Both the position numbers and the translations under genes were made by a program. Positions 55,161 to 64,000 of a DNA stretch of 64,000 nucleotides are shown here, piece after piece. The stretch lies in the NCBI RefSeq assembly GCF_932276165.1, contig NC_064008.1:4345001-4409000 (forward strand), in the 5' to 3' direction. Every line of letters begins with the position of its first letter. The stretch's first letter is position 1. Under the pieces are notes generated by a model, which ran no database searches, was not told where the DNA came from, and saw only the letters and a program-made list of their open reading frames with translations. The stretch is from Plutella xylostella. Taxonomy: Eukaryota; Arthropoda; Insecta; Lepidoptera; Plutellidae.

Positions 55161-55559
55161 CTGGTTGTTAAAAACAAGTTGTGGTAAGAAAGATGGTGAC
55201 TCAGGGTCATTGTAAAAAACTTTTCATCTACGCCTATCGAAAATATTAATGAAAAACTATATTGTCTTATAAAGTAGTATTTTGAATTATATAATTAAAT
55301 GAATTATATAAAACATATGTTTACTATAGATAAATAGATAGATATATAGAATATTCATTACTAACACTCATTATATCATAATGACAAACATAAAACTGTT
55401 TATTCCAGGCAAATGCTCAGGTATTGTATAATTTTTGGCTCCTACCGTAAGTATTATAAACTTTTTGATCGAAAAACTTTTCACAAAGCCGTTGTTAAGT
55501 ATTTATCTACTTATTCGAATATTCATAAAAGGTTCTTTGTTTGTCAAACGTTTTAGTGG
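55161..55559. other. Mostly unassigned
   Basis: GGTGACTCAGGGTCATTGTA near 55195 resembles the interior of the 27.5-kb MITE. Otherwise nothing. Confidence 0.4.
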
Positions 55560-55742
55560 TATTTTTATACTTTATTAAGTATTTTATTTATACATACTAT
55601 ACAAAAATACATCTAACATCATTTGATCAGGCATTGTATAAGTGAAGCAGACAAAATACATTGGTGGTCCCTCCCGGGGATTGAACCCAGAACCTCTGGG
55701 TCCTAAAGCAGAGCTTCTACTACTAGACCACAAAGGCAGGTA
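55560..55742 (-). mobile_element. tRNA-derived SINE, third family
   Basis: Minus-strand head: TTTGTGGTCTAGTAGTAGAA (A box), GAGGTTCTGGGTTCAATCCC (B box) with an acceptor-like GGGAGGGACCACC. The body then reads CTGCTTCACTTATACAATGC, and an AT-rich tail with AATAAAATACTTAATAAAG follows. Not a functional tRNA: the head is fused to an unrelated body. Confidence 0.7.
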
Positions 55743-55807
55743 AATTGCAATTTGAATGGTACACTCACGAGCATGGGCGGTGGAACTTTTTTATTGATCT
55801 TGATGTG

Positions 55808-55985
55808 AGTAAAGGATGTTGCAAAAAGGGTATACTAAGCTGAAACCTACATGTGCAGCATGGTATATCCAAGCCCGAAACTGAAATCAGAATTTCAAAA
55901 TTCGTGAGTAAAAAAACATTCTCCATAGTAAAAAGTCACGTGACCAACAAAGTTTCTATGGAAAATGAGCTACGCTAAAGGCGAA
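55808..55985 (-). repeat. Partial 27.5-kb-type MITE
   Basis: Has the terminus GTTGCAAAAAGGGTATACTA and AAAAAGTCACGTGACCAACA AAG, but the opposite terminus is not evident. A MITE end of the TACACTC family sits next to it at 55751-55790. Confidence 0.5.
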
Positions 55986-56686
55986 TCCGATGGCATTCCG
56001 TCTTCATTTGTGGAAGAAAAATACACTTCTTTTCGTGTGAATAACGAACCGTGACGAATATACGAAATCTTCTCAATATTTTCCTTTCTTTTTGAATTGT
56101 CGAGCAACTGGGGCAGCAATATATTTTATTTGTGTCCTATTTCTGATATAATTTATGTTGGGGTGTATTAGGTTATTAAGTTATTAATATAATATGCTTA
56201 AACATGACTGTGTAATATTGATATCATAATTATTGAATCATATTCTCACAGAGAAGACCTCATCCAGTTAGCTTGATATGACGATTAAAAAATTTGTATT
56301 TAATTATTAATATACAAACTTCAATATTAATTTGAATATTCCGTACCGCAGCAATATTGTTTATGACAACAGCGCAGGCAGTGACAAATCCAATGCGCTT
56401 TTGTTAAATTTTAGGAGGAACAACCTTTTGGACGCGAAGTCTAATTGTATATTTAATAGGTAATTAAATTAGAATTAAAAAAAGACAAATTTCTCAATTT
56501 ATCTGCATGTATGTTTTATTATTAAGAAACCATTGTATTCTATACTGAGTTGTTTGCCGTTACGCATGCTACGAACTCGTAGCAAAGTGCTACGACGCTA
56601 CAATACTACGCGCTACGATTGCTACGGAGTCGTAGCAGTTAGCTCGCACATATAATTATTTGAAACCGTATTGTAAGTTTGTAAAA
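55986..56686. other. Unassigned, ending in a hexamer array
   Basis: Contains the CGTAGC/GCTACG cluster at 56568-56637. Nothing else is recognised. Confidence 0.45.
56568..56637. repeat. Dense array of GCTACG/CGTAGC hexamers
   Basis: In 70 bp GCTACG and its complement CGTAGC occur seven times or so, forming hairpins such as GCTACGAACTCGTAGC and GCTACGGAGTCGTAGC. It may be the subterminal region of a transposon end. No partner end was found. Confidence 0.6.
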
Positions 56687-56810
56687 CTGCGTACAGACCG
56701 GCCAAACGAACGCCAACGAACGGGTTTTGTTTACCTTCGTCGCTGCAATCTGCCCTGTATGTATGATAAATATCCATCGTTGGGCGTTCGTTGGGCCGGT
56801 CTGTACGCAG
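56687..56810 (-). mobile_element. CTGCGTACAGACCGG MITE, copy 2
   Basis: 124 bp, opposite in orientation to 21647-21784. It has the same termini and shares TATGATAAATATCCATCGTT and GCAATCTGCC as complement. TIRs are well preserved. Confidence 0.8.
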
Positions 56811-57189
56811 ATTAAGGTGTAAACCTTACGGTGTAACCACAACCACTAGACATACAATAAATAGATATTTAGTAATGCAATGTCAAATACCATTTCAATC
56901 ACCCGTTAAACCTGGTATAAATAAAAATGTGGTAAGTATGTAATACTTACATTACGTGTAGAATTGATGCCACATTATGTCAGCCAGTGCGACATCATTA
57001 TTATTATTATTATTATTGAGGTGCACAAAAGAAGCCTCCACGAGTGATGTATCAACTGTACATTCAGAGCAACCTGGGCAGTCAGGTACTGACGCTATTC
57101 CAACTGGCTAATACTTCAACGACTTTCTGACTAACAAAAATACTCAATTTCTAGTATCACGATGACGCCAGTAGGTCTAGTACAGGTTT
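56811..57189. other. Unassigned with an (ATT)n run
   Basis: (TTA)n at 56997-57017 is followed by CTCCACGAGTGATGTATCAA and a segment resembling 1131-1176. Possibly a decayed retroposon. Confidence 0.4.
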
Positions 57190-57360
57190 GATAGTTTGTC
57201 GAAAACTATAAAAGTTTACGTTTTCTTGCATACTAAGTGGCGCCTCTAATGGAAACTTTCATGAAACTTTTGACGGATAATGTAAGCAGATGACAGGAGA
57301 AAACATGAACTTTTTTCGTTTTCATAAATAGCAAAACCCGTACTAGAGGGTCTGCAAGCC
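57190..57360 (-). repeat. Interspersed repeat, copy 2 of inverted pair
   Basis: Reverse-complement partner of 20292-20455 with TTTGTCGAAAACTATAAAAG, AAGTGGCGCCTCTAATGG and CAAAACCCGTACTAGAGG. Confidence 0.6.
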
Positions 57361-59408
57361 TCTTATAAACTGACAGTTCTTGCACTAATTCTAGGGATAG
57401 TCTTTGTTGCACAAAATTTAAATTCTCATTGGTTTGTTCTATGAATGTCTAGTATCGTATGCTATTGTTTATGGCTGTTGCCTTTCCTCTTAGTCAGGGC
57501 TTATTATGTCTGTTTCGTGTAATTAAATACTTGGTTTGTGTTATATATGTTGTTTCATTACAACTTTCCTCGAAATACCTAATTATGTGGGTACCTCTAT
57601 ATACATGTGATTTTATGTATGTAGTACATACTTGCTTAGGTTCCACCCATCTGGGGCACTTCAGTCATAATAATTAACGAATATTTGATTAACGACAATT
57701 TAAAAAAGACACTTCATTTTATGTAGAATATTAAATATAACATTGAACATTTTGTGAGAATCAATATCGAAAATAAAACAAAAGTTAATAAAAATACGTA
57801 TTTAAAACCTCCAGTTACCGACCAGTAAGCGCATAAGTTCTACTAATATGTTTTTTTTAATAAATGTTTGTGAAATTGACACTGTGAACTGTGCCTGTAT
57901 TATAGCGACCTGAATGACCCCTCTGAAATCCTCATTCACATTTTAATCTTTTGAGAGCTTGCACTCAGTCCAACCCACATGGGTCTTTATTTAAACTTTA
58001 AAACAAAACACACCCGTATCCAACTAAATGGGTAGTCGGATCGTTAAACCACAAACAGTTCAAAAGGGTGCAATTCATGTTAACATTGGGTTTTGATAAA
58101 ACAGCTGCTTTGTGGGATGCGGTTAAAGAGTAATCTTTATAATGTATTGTGTTTGCTTAGTTATTATTTACGTTCAGCTTTTGTTTTTGGCAGCGAATAA
58201 GCTTTTGATGACGTACAGTATTAGAATAAATATTTAATCTTCAAGAAAAATCTAATTTAATCTTTCAAAATGTGGTTAACACGATTGAAGCTTAAAAAAC
58301 ATAAAGTCTAAATATTAAATTTTGTATATAGTAGGCTTAGAATACAATAAAATAATTTATCAACAATTTTCTCATCGAAAGGTTGTCTGTAAGACATCAC
58401 GATTACGGATTAGTCTGCCGATTTCCATTTCGAAAGTTAATTTTTCAGTAATAAAGCTTTATTATTTTCTTCTCGGCATCTTTGAATTCGTATCTAATGA
58501 AAGCGTTAATGTTATTGTCTGACACAGCTATTATGAGGGTTCTACAAGCAATTTAATGATTTCATGTCCATTCCCCAACGATTACAGTTTAAATGTAAAT
58601 TAATGAAACCCTTTTCAAGAATAATTGCAGAGTAATTTGAAGATAAATATAAACGCGATCGCCGTACCTCTTTATTAAAGCCTTAGAAGAAGTGAGGTTT
58701 ATGGTAGCAAAATAATTAAGCATCTAAACTGAATTGTGAAACCGTTTCGGAAAATTGAGGACTAATTTCAGAATTAAGGTATTAAAATGTTTTTTTTTAA
58801 GTTTTTTTATTTTATGTAAAATAACTGCTAGTTACTATTTAAACTAGGTTTAAAATCATAGGTTTCCGCGGCAAAGATTGAAAATATTTCTCCCTTTTAA
58901 ATACATACGCATTAAAGCTCATTCATGCACTCTGCCTACCTCGCAAAAGAGTTACAGACTCGTATTGTTATATTTTGTTAAGTTAAGTTAAGTTGGTAGG
59001 TACATACATTTTTCAAAAACCGTATTAGATTTAAATTAAGGTTACAATATATAATACAAATGTATACAATGTATAAATTATAATATTGGTAGAGATAATA
59101 AAACTATGATGCTGTACAAATGTAATATTATAGTCGGTAGTGTCAATCCACATTTTCATAAAAGCCTGAAAATGTAAATCTAAAAGAAATGCCCTTTCAA
59201 ACCCTACTAGGCAACTAAGCACCACAATCATACACTTTGGGAGTAGTTTGCTGTAAAATATTTCGTACATACTTAAAATTATCATAAAACAGAATAAATT
59301 CCTGTAATTTTCATGAAAAATCGGAACAGGCAGCTTTTTAATACAATCGACTACTTATATTATCTTACTTTGTATTAACATAAATTCACTATTAATCTAC
59401 ACGTCAAT
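57361..59408. other. Nothing recognised
   Basis: 2 kb without repeats or coding exons that I can support. If the promoter at 59.5 kb is real this is its first intron. Confidence 0.4.
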
Positions 59409-59414
59409 ACTCAC

Positions 59415-59530
59415 ATCAAAATCCCAATTCCCGTTCACAATCAACAAGAAACGCCGCACTCACTCAAAGGCAAATTTCAATAATAAATTACTTTCACAAA
59501 CCACACTGTTAATTTGACAACCGGTTAATC
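59415..59530 (-). other. Putative untranslated first exon of a host gene
   Basis: On the minus strand an initiator CCAGATT places the start near 59530, 28 bp after a TATAAAT (59558-59552). About 116 bp downstream GAT is followed by GTGAGTATT, a good splice donor (intron from 59414). The only ATG in the segment overlaps the exon end, so the exon would be non-coding. No repeat signature lies here and the base composition is more balanced than the surroundings. The rest of the gene would lie at lower coordinates; I recognise no second exon in the window. Confidence 0.35.
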
Positions 59531-59725
59531 TGGTACCAGTTTACACGATTACATTTATATGCAAATGCGTCCCTTTTCCCGATGAATCGAATGTATAATT
59601 TGATCACGAATCTCGTCGGTTTATTGGCGAGCGCGACACACGTGTGGCCGCGGTGACAGCTGGGGGTGGACTGCCGTTGCGATCGGCATCTCTCGCGAGG
59701 GATGGCGCTGAAACACGTTTCTGAA
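59526..59725 (-). promoter_or_regulatory. Putative host promoter, TATA + Inr + GC-rich upstream
   Basis: TATAAAT at 59558-59552 and an Inr match (YYANWYY) around 59530. Upstream at 59600-59720 is a GC-rich, CpG-containing island with the palindromic E-box CACACGTGTG (59637-59646), GGCCGCGG and TCTCGCGAGA (59691-59700). No transposon termini were found, and this kind of patch is rare in the window. The minus-strand frames through it have no recognised domain. Confidence 0.35.
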
Positions 59726-59730
59726 CGCAC

Positions 59731-60363
59731 AGTCTCGCTAATGGGTAGTCATCTTCTTGTGTCTCTATCTGTACAGTTTTTGAACTGAGCTTGTCGTATT
59801 TTTGCAAATTACATTGAAAGCTGATGTTTTGAGAAAGCATGTGAAAAGGTAGTGGAAGTAACTGGATTCATAGTGCACTGTTATTTAATAGGAATATATC
59901 GAATATTTTTAGATGCAGGTTGGGCTTGTGTGTAATTCATAACATTTTGTTGTTTTTGATAGTTAGCAAACTGCGGTGTTCGTTATTTCCGGATTTCAGG
60001 AAGGCTGTGCAAGTCATATGACTAGCCACTATGGAATTTAAGTGTAGTGTAGTAAGATTTGTATCTGAGGACTTTTATATGAATCAAAGCGTACCTGAGA
60101 TTATTTCAACATATATTTTGATAGAAGTATACTAATGAACTTCTTTTTCACAAAAGTGGCTAATGGAAAAACTTCGAAAATGAGGTCTTGACTCAAAAAA
60201 TATTATTTATACACTGAAATATAAGTGAAGATTTGTTCAAAGTTCTTCGATCGAAAATATTTAGTATCAATCCGTCATTTCCCGTTAATGTGACCAAAGA
60301 AACATTTCAATAAATTATCATCAAAATCGATGAGTAACACCATATTTCATAAAACAACTGAAT
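59731..60363. other. Nothing recognised
   Basis: AT-rich sequence between the putative promoter and the LINE. Confidence 0.5.
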
Positions 60364-60378
60364 CTTCAGGACAACTCG

Positions 60379-61854
60379 ATCTTCAACGCTTGCCTGGCTA
60401 ATTGTATCTTTCCCGACATTTGGAAAATTGCCGACGTCATAGGCTTCCCTAAGACTGGTAAAGATCGGAGAAATCCGACCAGCTACCGTCCTATAAGCCT
60501 ATTGATATCCTTAGGCAAAGTCTACGAAAGACTCATCCAAGCCAGGCTCAAACAATTCGTTTTCGCCAAAGGCCTCATCCCAGCTGAGCAGTTTGGCTTT
60601 CGAGCCGGTCATTCTTGCACTCACCAAGTGCATCGAATCACCGAGCACGTACTCAAGGGCTTTGCTAGGAGGAAGCCAAAGGGCACTGCTGCCCTCTTCT
60701 TTGACCTAGCCAAAGCCTTTGATAAGGTTTGGCACAACGGCCTAGTCTACAAACTCTACGATTTGAAGTTACCAGACAGGCTCGTTCTGATTATTAAGGA
60801 CTTCCTCTCGAATAGGCTTTTTAGGTATCGCGTCGAAGGCACTCGCTCTTCACTCAGGACGGTCACCGCTGGTGTCCCTCAGGGCTCGGTTCTAGCACCT
60901 CTGCTTTTCTCACTTTACACAAGTGACATTCCGAGACATCCACAAGTCTCGCTCGCACTCTATGCGGACGACACGGCTATCTATGTCACAGACATTCATA
61001 ACCACACCATTCGCCGCAAACTACTCCAAGACGCAACCGATGCCTTAGGCGATTGGTTTCGTAAGTGGAGGATGGATGTTAACCCCGAGAAAAGCACTGC
61101 AGTGTACTTTTCCCGGACTAACGCCTATTACAGATCGATCCAGCCGAACATTCGCATGTTCGGCAAACCTATTCCATGGGCTAACAAAGTAAAATATCTT
61201 GGAGTCACTCTTGACTGCAGATTGAACTTTAAGGCCCACATCAACAAAGTGAGGAACAAGGCGGCATTCTATTTATGCCGACTTGCTCCTCTCATTCGCA
61301 ACCCCAAGCTCTCACTACGCAGCAAAGTACGCTTGTATCTGACATGCATTAGACCAGTCATGACCTATGCTAGCGTAGTGTTTGCCCATTCGCCCTCCAT
61401 TGCTCGACTTCAGGTCATTCAAAATCGTTTTCTTCGTCGTGCCACTGGTGCTCCCTACTTTGTCCGAAATTACAACTTGCATAAGGACCTTCAAATTCCG
61501 ACCATCAGGAAATTTATTAAGGATTCCTCAACAAAATATTTCGACAAAAGTTCGGAGCATCTTAATCCGCTTATATCCTCATCATGCGATTATACAGTTA
61601 GGGTGGACGCTCCAAAGGGGTGGAGACGTCCCAAGAACATACTTACAGACCCAGATGATAGACTCACTGCTAGGTTGGCGACAGCGCCGTTAAACATCAG
61701 ATCTCCCCACTCCCAAGTCCGAGTAGCGGCATCATCATCTCTATTAGAGGAGGCTACCCGGCGCAGACGCCGTAGCCTCCAAACTTACAATCGATTTAGA
61801 CATGTGCCAGGGCGCTTCACGCCACCCCCCACCCACCGCGACGTCCTAAGCTGA
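60379..61854 (+). pseudogene. Jockey-type reverse transcriptase, 5'-truncated
   Basis: The frame is open from the insertion junction: FNACLANCIFPDIWK, GFPKTGKDRRNPTSYRPIS, then FGFRAGHSC, FFDLAKAFD, AGVPQGSVLAPLLF and catalytic YADD at 60961-60972. The region past the fingers and palm ends with a basic C-terminus (ATRRRRRSLQTY). These are the reverse-transcriptase blocks in order. An ATG-independent start at the TTG of 60502 would be an artefact; the real protein began upstream of the truncation. YADD and the DLAKAFD aspartate are kept, but without the endonuclease and promoter the copy cannot move by itself. Jockey-clade assignment rests on the ALYADDTAIY and YLGVTLD context. Confidence 0.9.
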
Positions 61855-61890
61855 GGACACTTCAGGAGGCAAGCCTCCTGAAGTGACCTC
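61853..61890 (+). other. Strong hairpin at the LINE stop codon
   Basis: CACTTCAGGAGGC (61858-61870), loop AA, GCCTCCTGAAGTG (61873-61885): 13 perfect pairs, extended by GAGG/CCTC after one mismatch. It overlaps the TGA at 61852-61854. A weaker GAAGGCG/CGCCTTC stem follows near 61914-61943. It may be the 3' RNA structure seen by the reverse transcriptase. Confidence 0.7.
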
Positions 61891-61994
61891 ATCTTAGTCG
61901 CTTTATAACGGGAGAAGGCGCCTTACGACGCCTTCCCCAAACGTTAGGCAAAGTTGCAGAGGTCGCAGGACCGCAACAAATAGGTATCCCTTAG

Positions 61995-62027
<33 letters not shown>

Positions 62028-62197
62028 TCAGGACAACTTCGTCAATATAGACATGTTACTTGTATAGAGAGATTATATAACTTTTTAGAACAAATATATA
62101 ATAAAATTGTTTTAAAATAATTAAAATGAAAATACCGAATCATATAAATACTACTTACTATTACCATCATTGTAATACGAGGTTATTACAATGATGT

Positions 62198-62355
62198 CAA
62201 GAGCTAGCAATGAAAAAGTTCCATTTACAAAACGCCTACAGTTAAGAACACATTTTTTTTAAATATTTAATTTAAAATCAGAAAAAAAATACGTTTTAGT
62301 TGGTAATTTTCTGATACGCTGTTAAATTTAATTCAATATTGCAGAGCTAAAAGTT
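62198..62355 (-). repeat. Decayed TACACTC-family MITE
   Basis: CAATGAAAAAGTTCCATTTA at the left. Further on, GGTAATTTTCTGATACGCTG and TAAATTTAATTCAATATTGC are the complement of interior words at 5940-6005. The right terminus is lost. Confidence 0.5.
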
Positions 62356-63039
62356 AATAGAAAAAATAGTATCATATCATATTTATTTGTACCGCTGCGT
62401 TGTATATTCACATTAAAATTGATGAGATCCAGCGATGAACCAATGAACTAACCACATAGCTGTAGCTTAAGTCAGTGTGAACCCACTGTATTTCAAAATG
62501 GCAACATTGAGTACTATCACTTGTTTGTAGCCTCTATCCATCAATGTCATCCTTCGAGAAACTTCCTTTAAAGAGCTTAATGAAGTTATACTACAAAAAC
62601 AGTGTACGACCCTCCTATTATATGGGACTCATCCAAGCTTCATTTCCCAGCGGATATCGTTATTAGATGAGAAATTATCGGATTGGAAAAGTAATCATGA
62701 GATTTCGCTTTTAGTTTGCAACTTGAAATGGAGGTGTGGAAAATGTGATAAAAATTTGCAACGCGTTAGTCAATAATGATTTTAATTCCATTTCCATTTC
62801 AATGGAGTGAAATAGGTTATTTTCGTTTAGTGGTTAGATTTGAAATTTATTAAGCTCGGATTTTAAAGCTCCGTTTATGCATTAATATTGTGAAAGTATT
62901 TTTGTGGAAATATATATAAGTAAATAATTATGGATAATGAATTCGATGTACGTAGCTATCGTATCTAGGTACCTACGTAACTCAAAATAGGTAATTGTAT
63001 TGGCATTTCATTCAACTAAATATTATTCACAATAATCAG
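62356..63039. other. Nothing recognised
   Basis: AT-rich sequence without supported features. Confidence 0.5.
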
Positions 63040-63190
63040 ACCTCAATTTTCCACATCAAACCATTACCGGGAATATTTATAAGATTTTTATTGCGGGCTG
63101 ACCAGTTCTATCTCTTAACAAAAATGTTTCCTGGCGAGGAATCGAACTCGGAACCTTTGTATGACCCGTGTATTGTTCGTATATCATCTG
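63040..63190 (-). repeat. Possible tRNA-derived SINE head, fourth type
   Basis: On the minus strand CAAAGGTTCCGAGTTCGATT then CCTCGCCAGG gives a good B box; the A box is weak. It is followed by a body containing TAAGAGATAGAACTGGTCAG. Confidence 0.4.
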
Positions 63191-63639
63191 ATCTCACTCT
63201 AAGATAACCCATTCACAGTGATCCGATAAGAGTTTTAGCGCCTAAGAATTTGAAGGGTCCCAAGCAGCAAAATACCTACCATTTATCGATTTTAGATTAC
63301 TGTTTTTCATTTGCGCGCCCCAAATTTTATTGAACTAAGGTCTAATCAATCAATATAAAAACCATTATTTCAGTAACAATGTTACTTTAGGTTGTATTTT
63401 TTTCATTTTTTTGCGGCTGAAGTGAAATTGCCGTGATGAATGGGATTATCCGTAGACAAATTCCGAGATGAGCTCCTCAAAGGAAAACTTGGTAGCGAGT
63501 TCATTTAACTATAAATAATTACGGTTTTCTTCCACTTTGAGTTTCACTTCATTATTGTGACTCTGAGGCTGGCACGGAGACTGTCTCGTTTTCAGGCACA
63601 TAGTTACTATAGGTATTATGTATGTACTTAGGTACGTAC

Positions 63640-63695
63640 AAGTTGTTAATTTGCACACAACATCACATTTTGTGTGCAAATTAGTCAACAACATT
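63640..63695. repeat. Foldback, ~20-bp arms
   Basis: GTTGTTAATTTGCACACAA, a ~9-nt loop, then TTGTGTGCAAATTAGTCAAC. One small bulge. Non-coding. Confidence 0.65.
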
Positions 63696-63855
63696 TGTTA
63701 TCTTCTGGTGATTAAAAACGGTATATTTAGCTCCAATTTCGCCATAGTCGGTTAGATCGTAATAACCAGGTTTTTTTCATTAATTATAGGTAAATATCGA
63801 AAGAGAGAGTTCTTTTACGTCATCTCCATATTAAATTCTTGTCAGATGTGTCAAA

Positions 63856-63911
63856 AGTAAACCGATAATCCCTGGTTATGCTAGAGCATAACCAGGGATT
63901 ATCGGTTTACT
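63856..63911. repeat. Perfect 27-bp inverted repeat, 2-nt spacer
   Basis: The left arm AGTAAACCGATAATCCCTGG continues TTATGCT, then AG, then the exact complement to 63911. There is no loop to speak of, which is unusual because such hairpins are unstable in replication. No target duplication was noticed. Confidence 0.8.
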
Positions 63912-64000
63912 CACAATGGTTTACCCACAATGGCAAAATTGGCACTTAGTAAATCGAAAGAAAGTTATTATGAACAACTTTCGTTCTAGGACATTATTAA

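Larger units (their letters stand above)
60364..62038 (+). mobile_element. Young 5'-truncated Jockey-type LINE
   Basis: CTTCAGGACAACT is repeated exactly at 60364-60376 and 62026-62038. The 1.65-kb insert has an uninterrupted reverse-transcriptase frame, a ~140-bp 3' UTR and a 31-A tail (61995-62025). Intact coding, an unbroken tail and perfect flanks indicate a recent insertion. Truncation removed ORF1, the endonuclease and the start of the reverse transcriptase. Confidence 0.95.

Noticed and set aside
1..64000. CRISPR array or bacterial operon
   Set aside because: No regularly spaced identical repeats with unique spacers; the sequence is plainly insect nuclear DNA.

Overview
This is a eukaryotic nuclear window, almost certainly from a moth or butterfly (Lepidoptera). 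It is AT-rich and full of short TACCTAC/GTAGGTA words. It carries many copies of repeat families that I recognise as lepidopteran: Lep1-type Helitrons ending in GGGAACAGCTAG, tRNA-derived SINEs, CR1/Jockey/RTE-type LINEs and many TIR-bearing MITEs. I recognise no complete host protein-coding gene. The two long coding frames both belong to retrotransposons. The best candidate for a host element is a TATA/Inr promoter with a short untranslated first exon and splice donor on the minus strand at about 59.4-59.65 kb.

Layout. 0-14 kb: Helitron copies, a cluster of Tc1-like MITEs (3.3 and 5.9 kb), an unrecognised 111-codon frame (5.4 kb), and decayed LINE 3' ends (10.6, 12.1, 13.3 kb). 13.7-15.5 kb: a 266-bp foldback MITE, a perfect hairpin, and an unusual ~740-bp element made of two inverted arrays of a degenerate 16-mer. 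17.5-32.8 kb: SINEs of several families, including a 1.1-kb SINE-headed insertion with an 18-bp target duplication, more MITEs, compound microsatellites, and a 310-bp LINE end with its own target duplication. 35.7-36.6 kb: an 840-bp, extremely GC-rich palindrome built from two inverted copies of a TTA-flanked MITE. 36.9-38.6 kb: a SINE split by a 1428-bp hAT-type element with an exact 8-bp target duplication and subterminal GCGAAT arrays.

38.7-45.0 kb is a nested transposon complex. It holds a ~530-bp sequence present twice as direct repeats, broken Tc1/mariner transposase pieces (some inverted), a 1.5-kb TIR element, and an intact 984-codon LINE endonuclease/reverse-transcriptase gene on the minus strand. 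45-59 kb holds scattered MITEs, Helitrons, LINE tails and SINEs, plus long stretches in which I see nothing. 60.36-62.04 kb is a young 5'-truncated Jockey-type LINE with a 31-A tail and a 13-bp target duplication. The last kilobase has two near-perfect foldbacks.

The elements interact as parasites and hosts of one another. The LINEs supply reverse transcriptase that SINEs are known to borrow, and the non-autonomous DNA elements would need transposases encoded elsewhere. The most interesting patterns are the inverted 16-mer arrays at 14.7-15.5 kb, a short hairpin in LINE 3' UTRs that shows compensatory changes across five copies, and the GC-rich nested palindrome.
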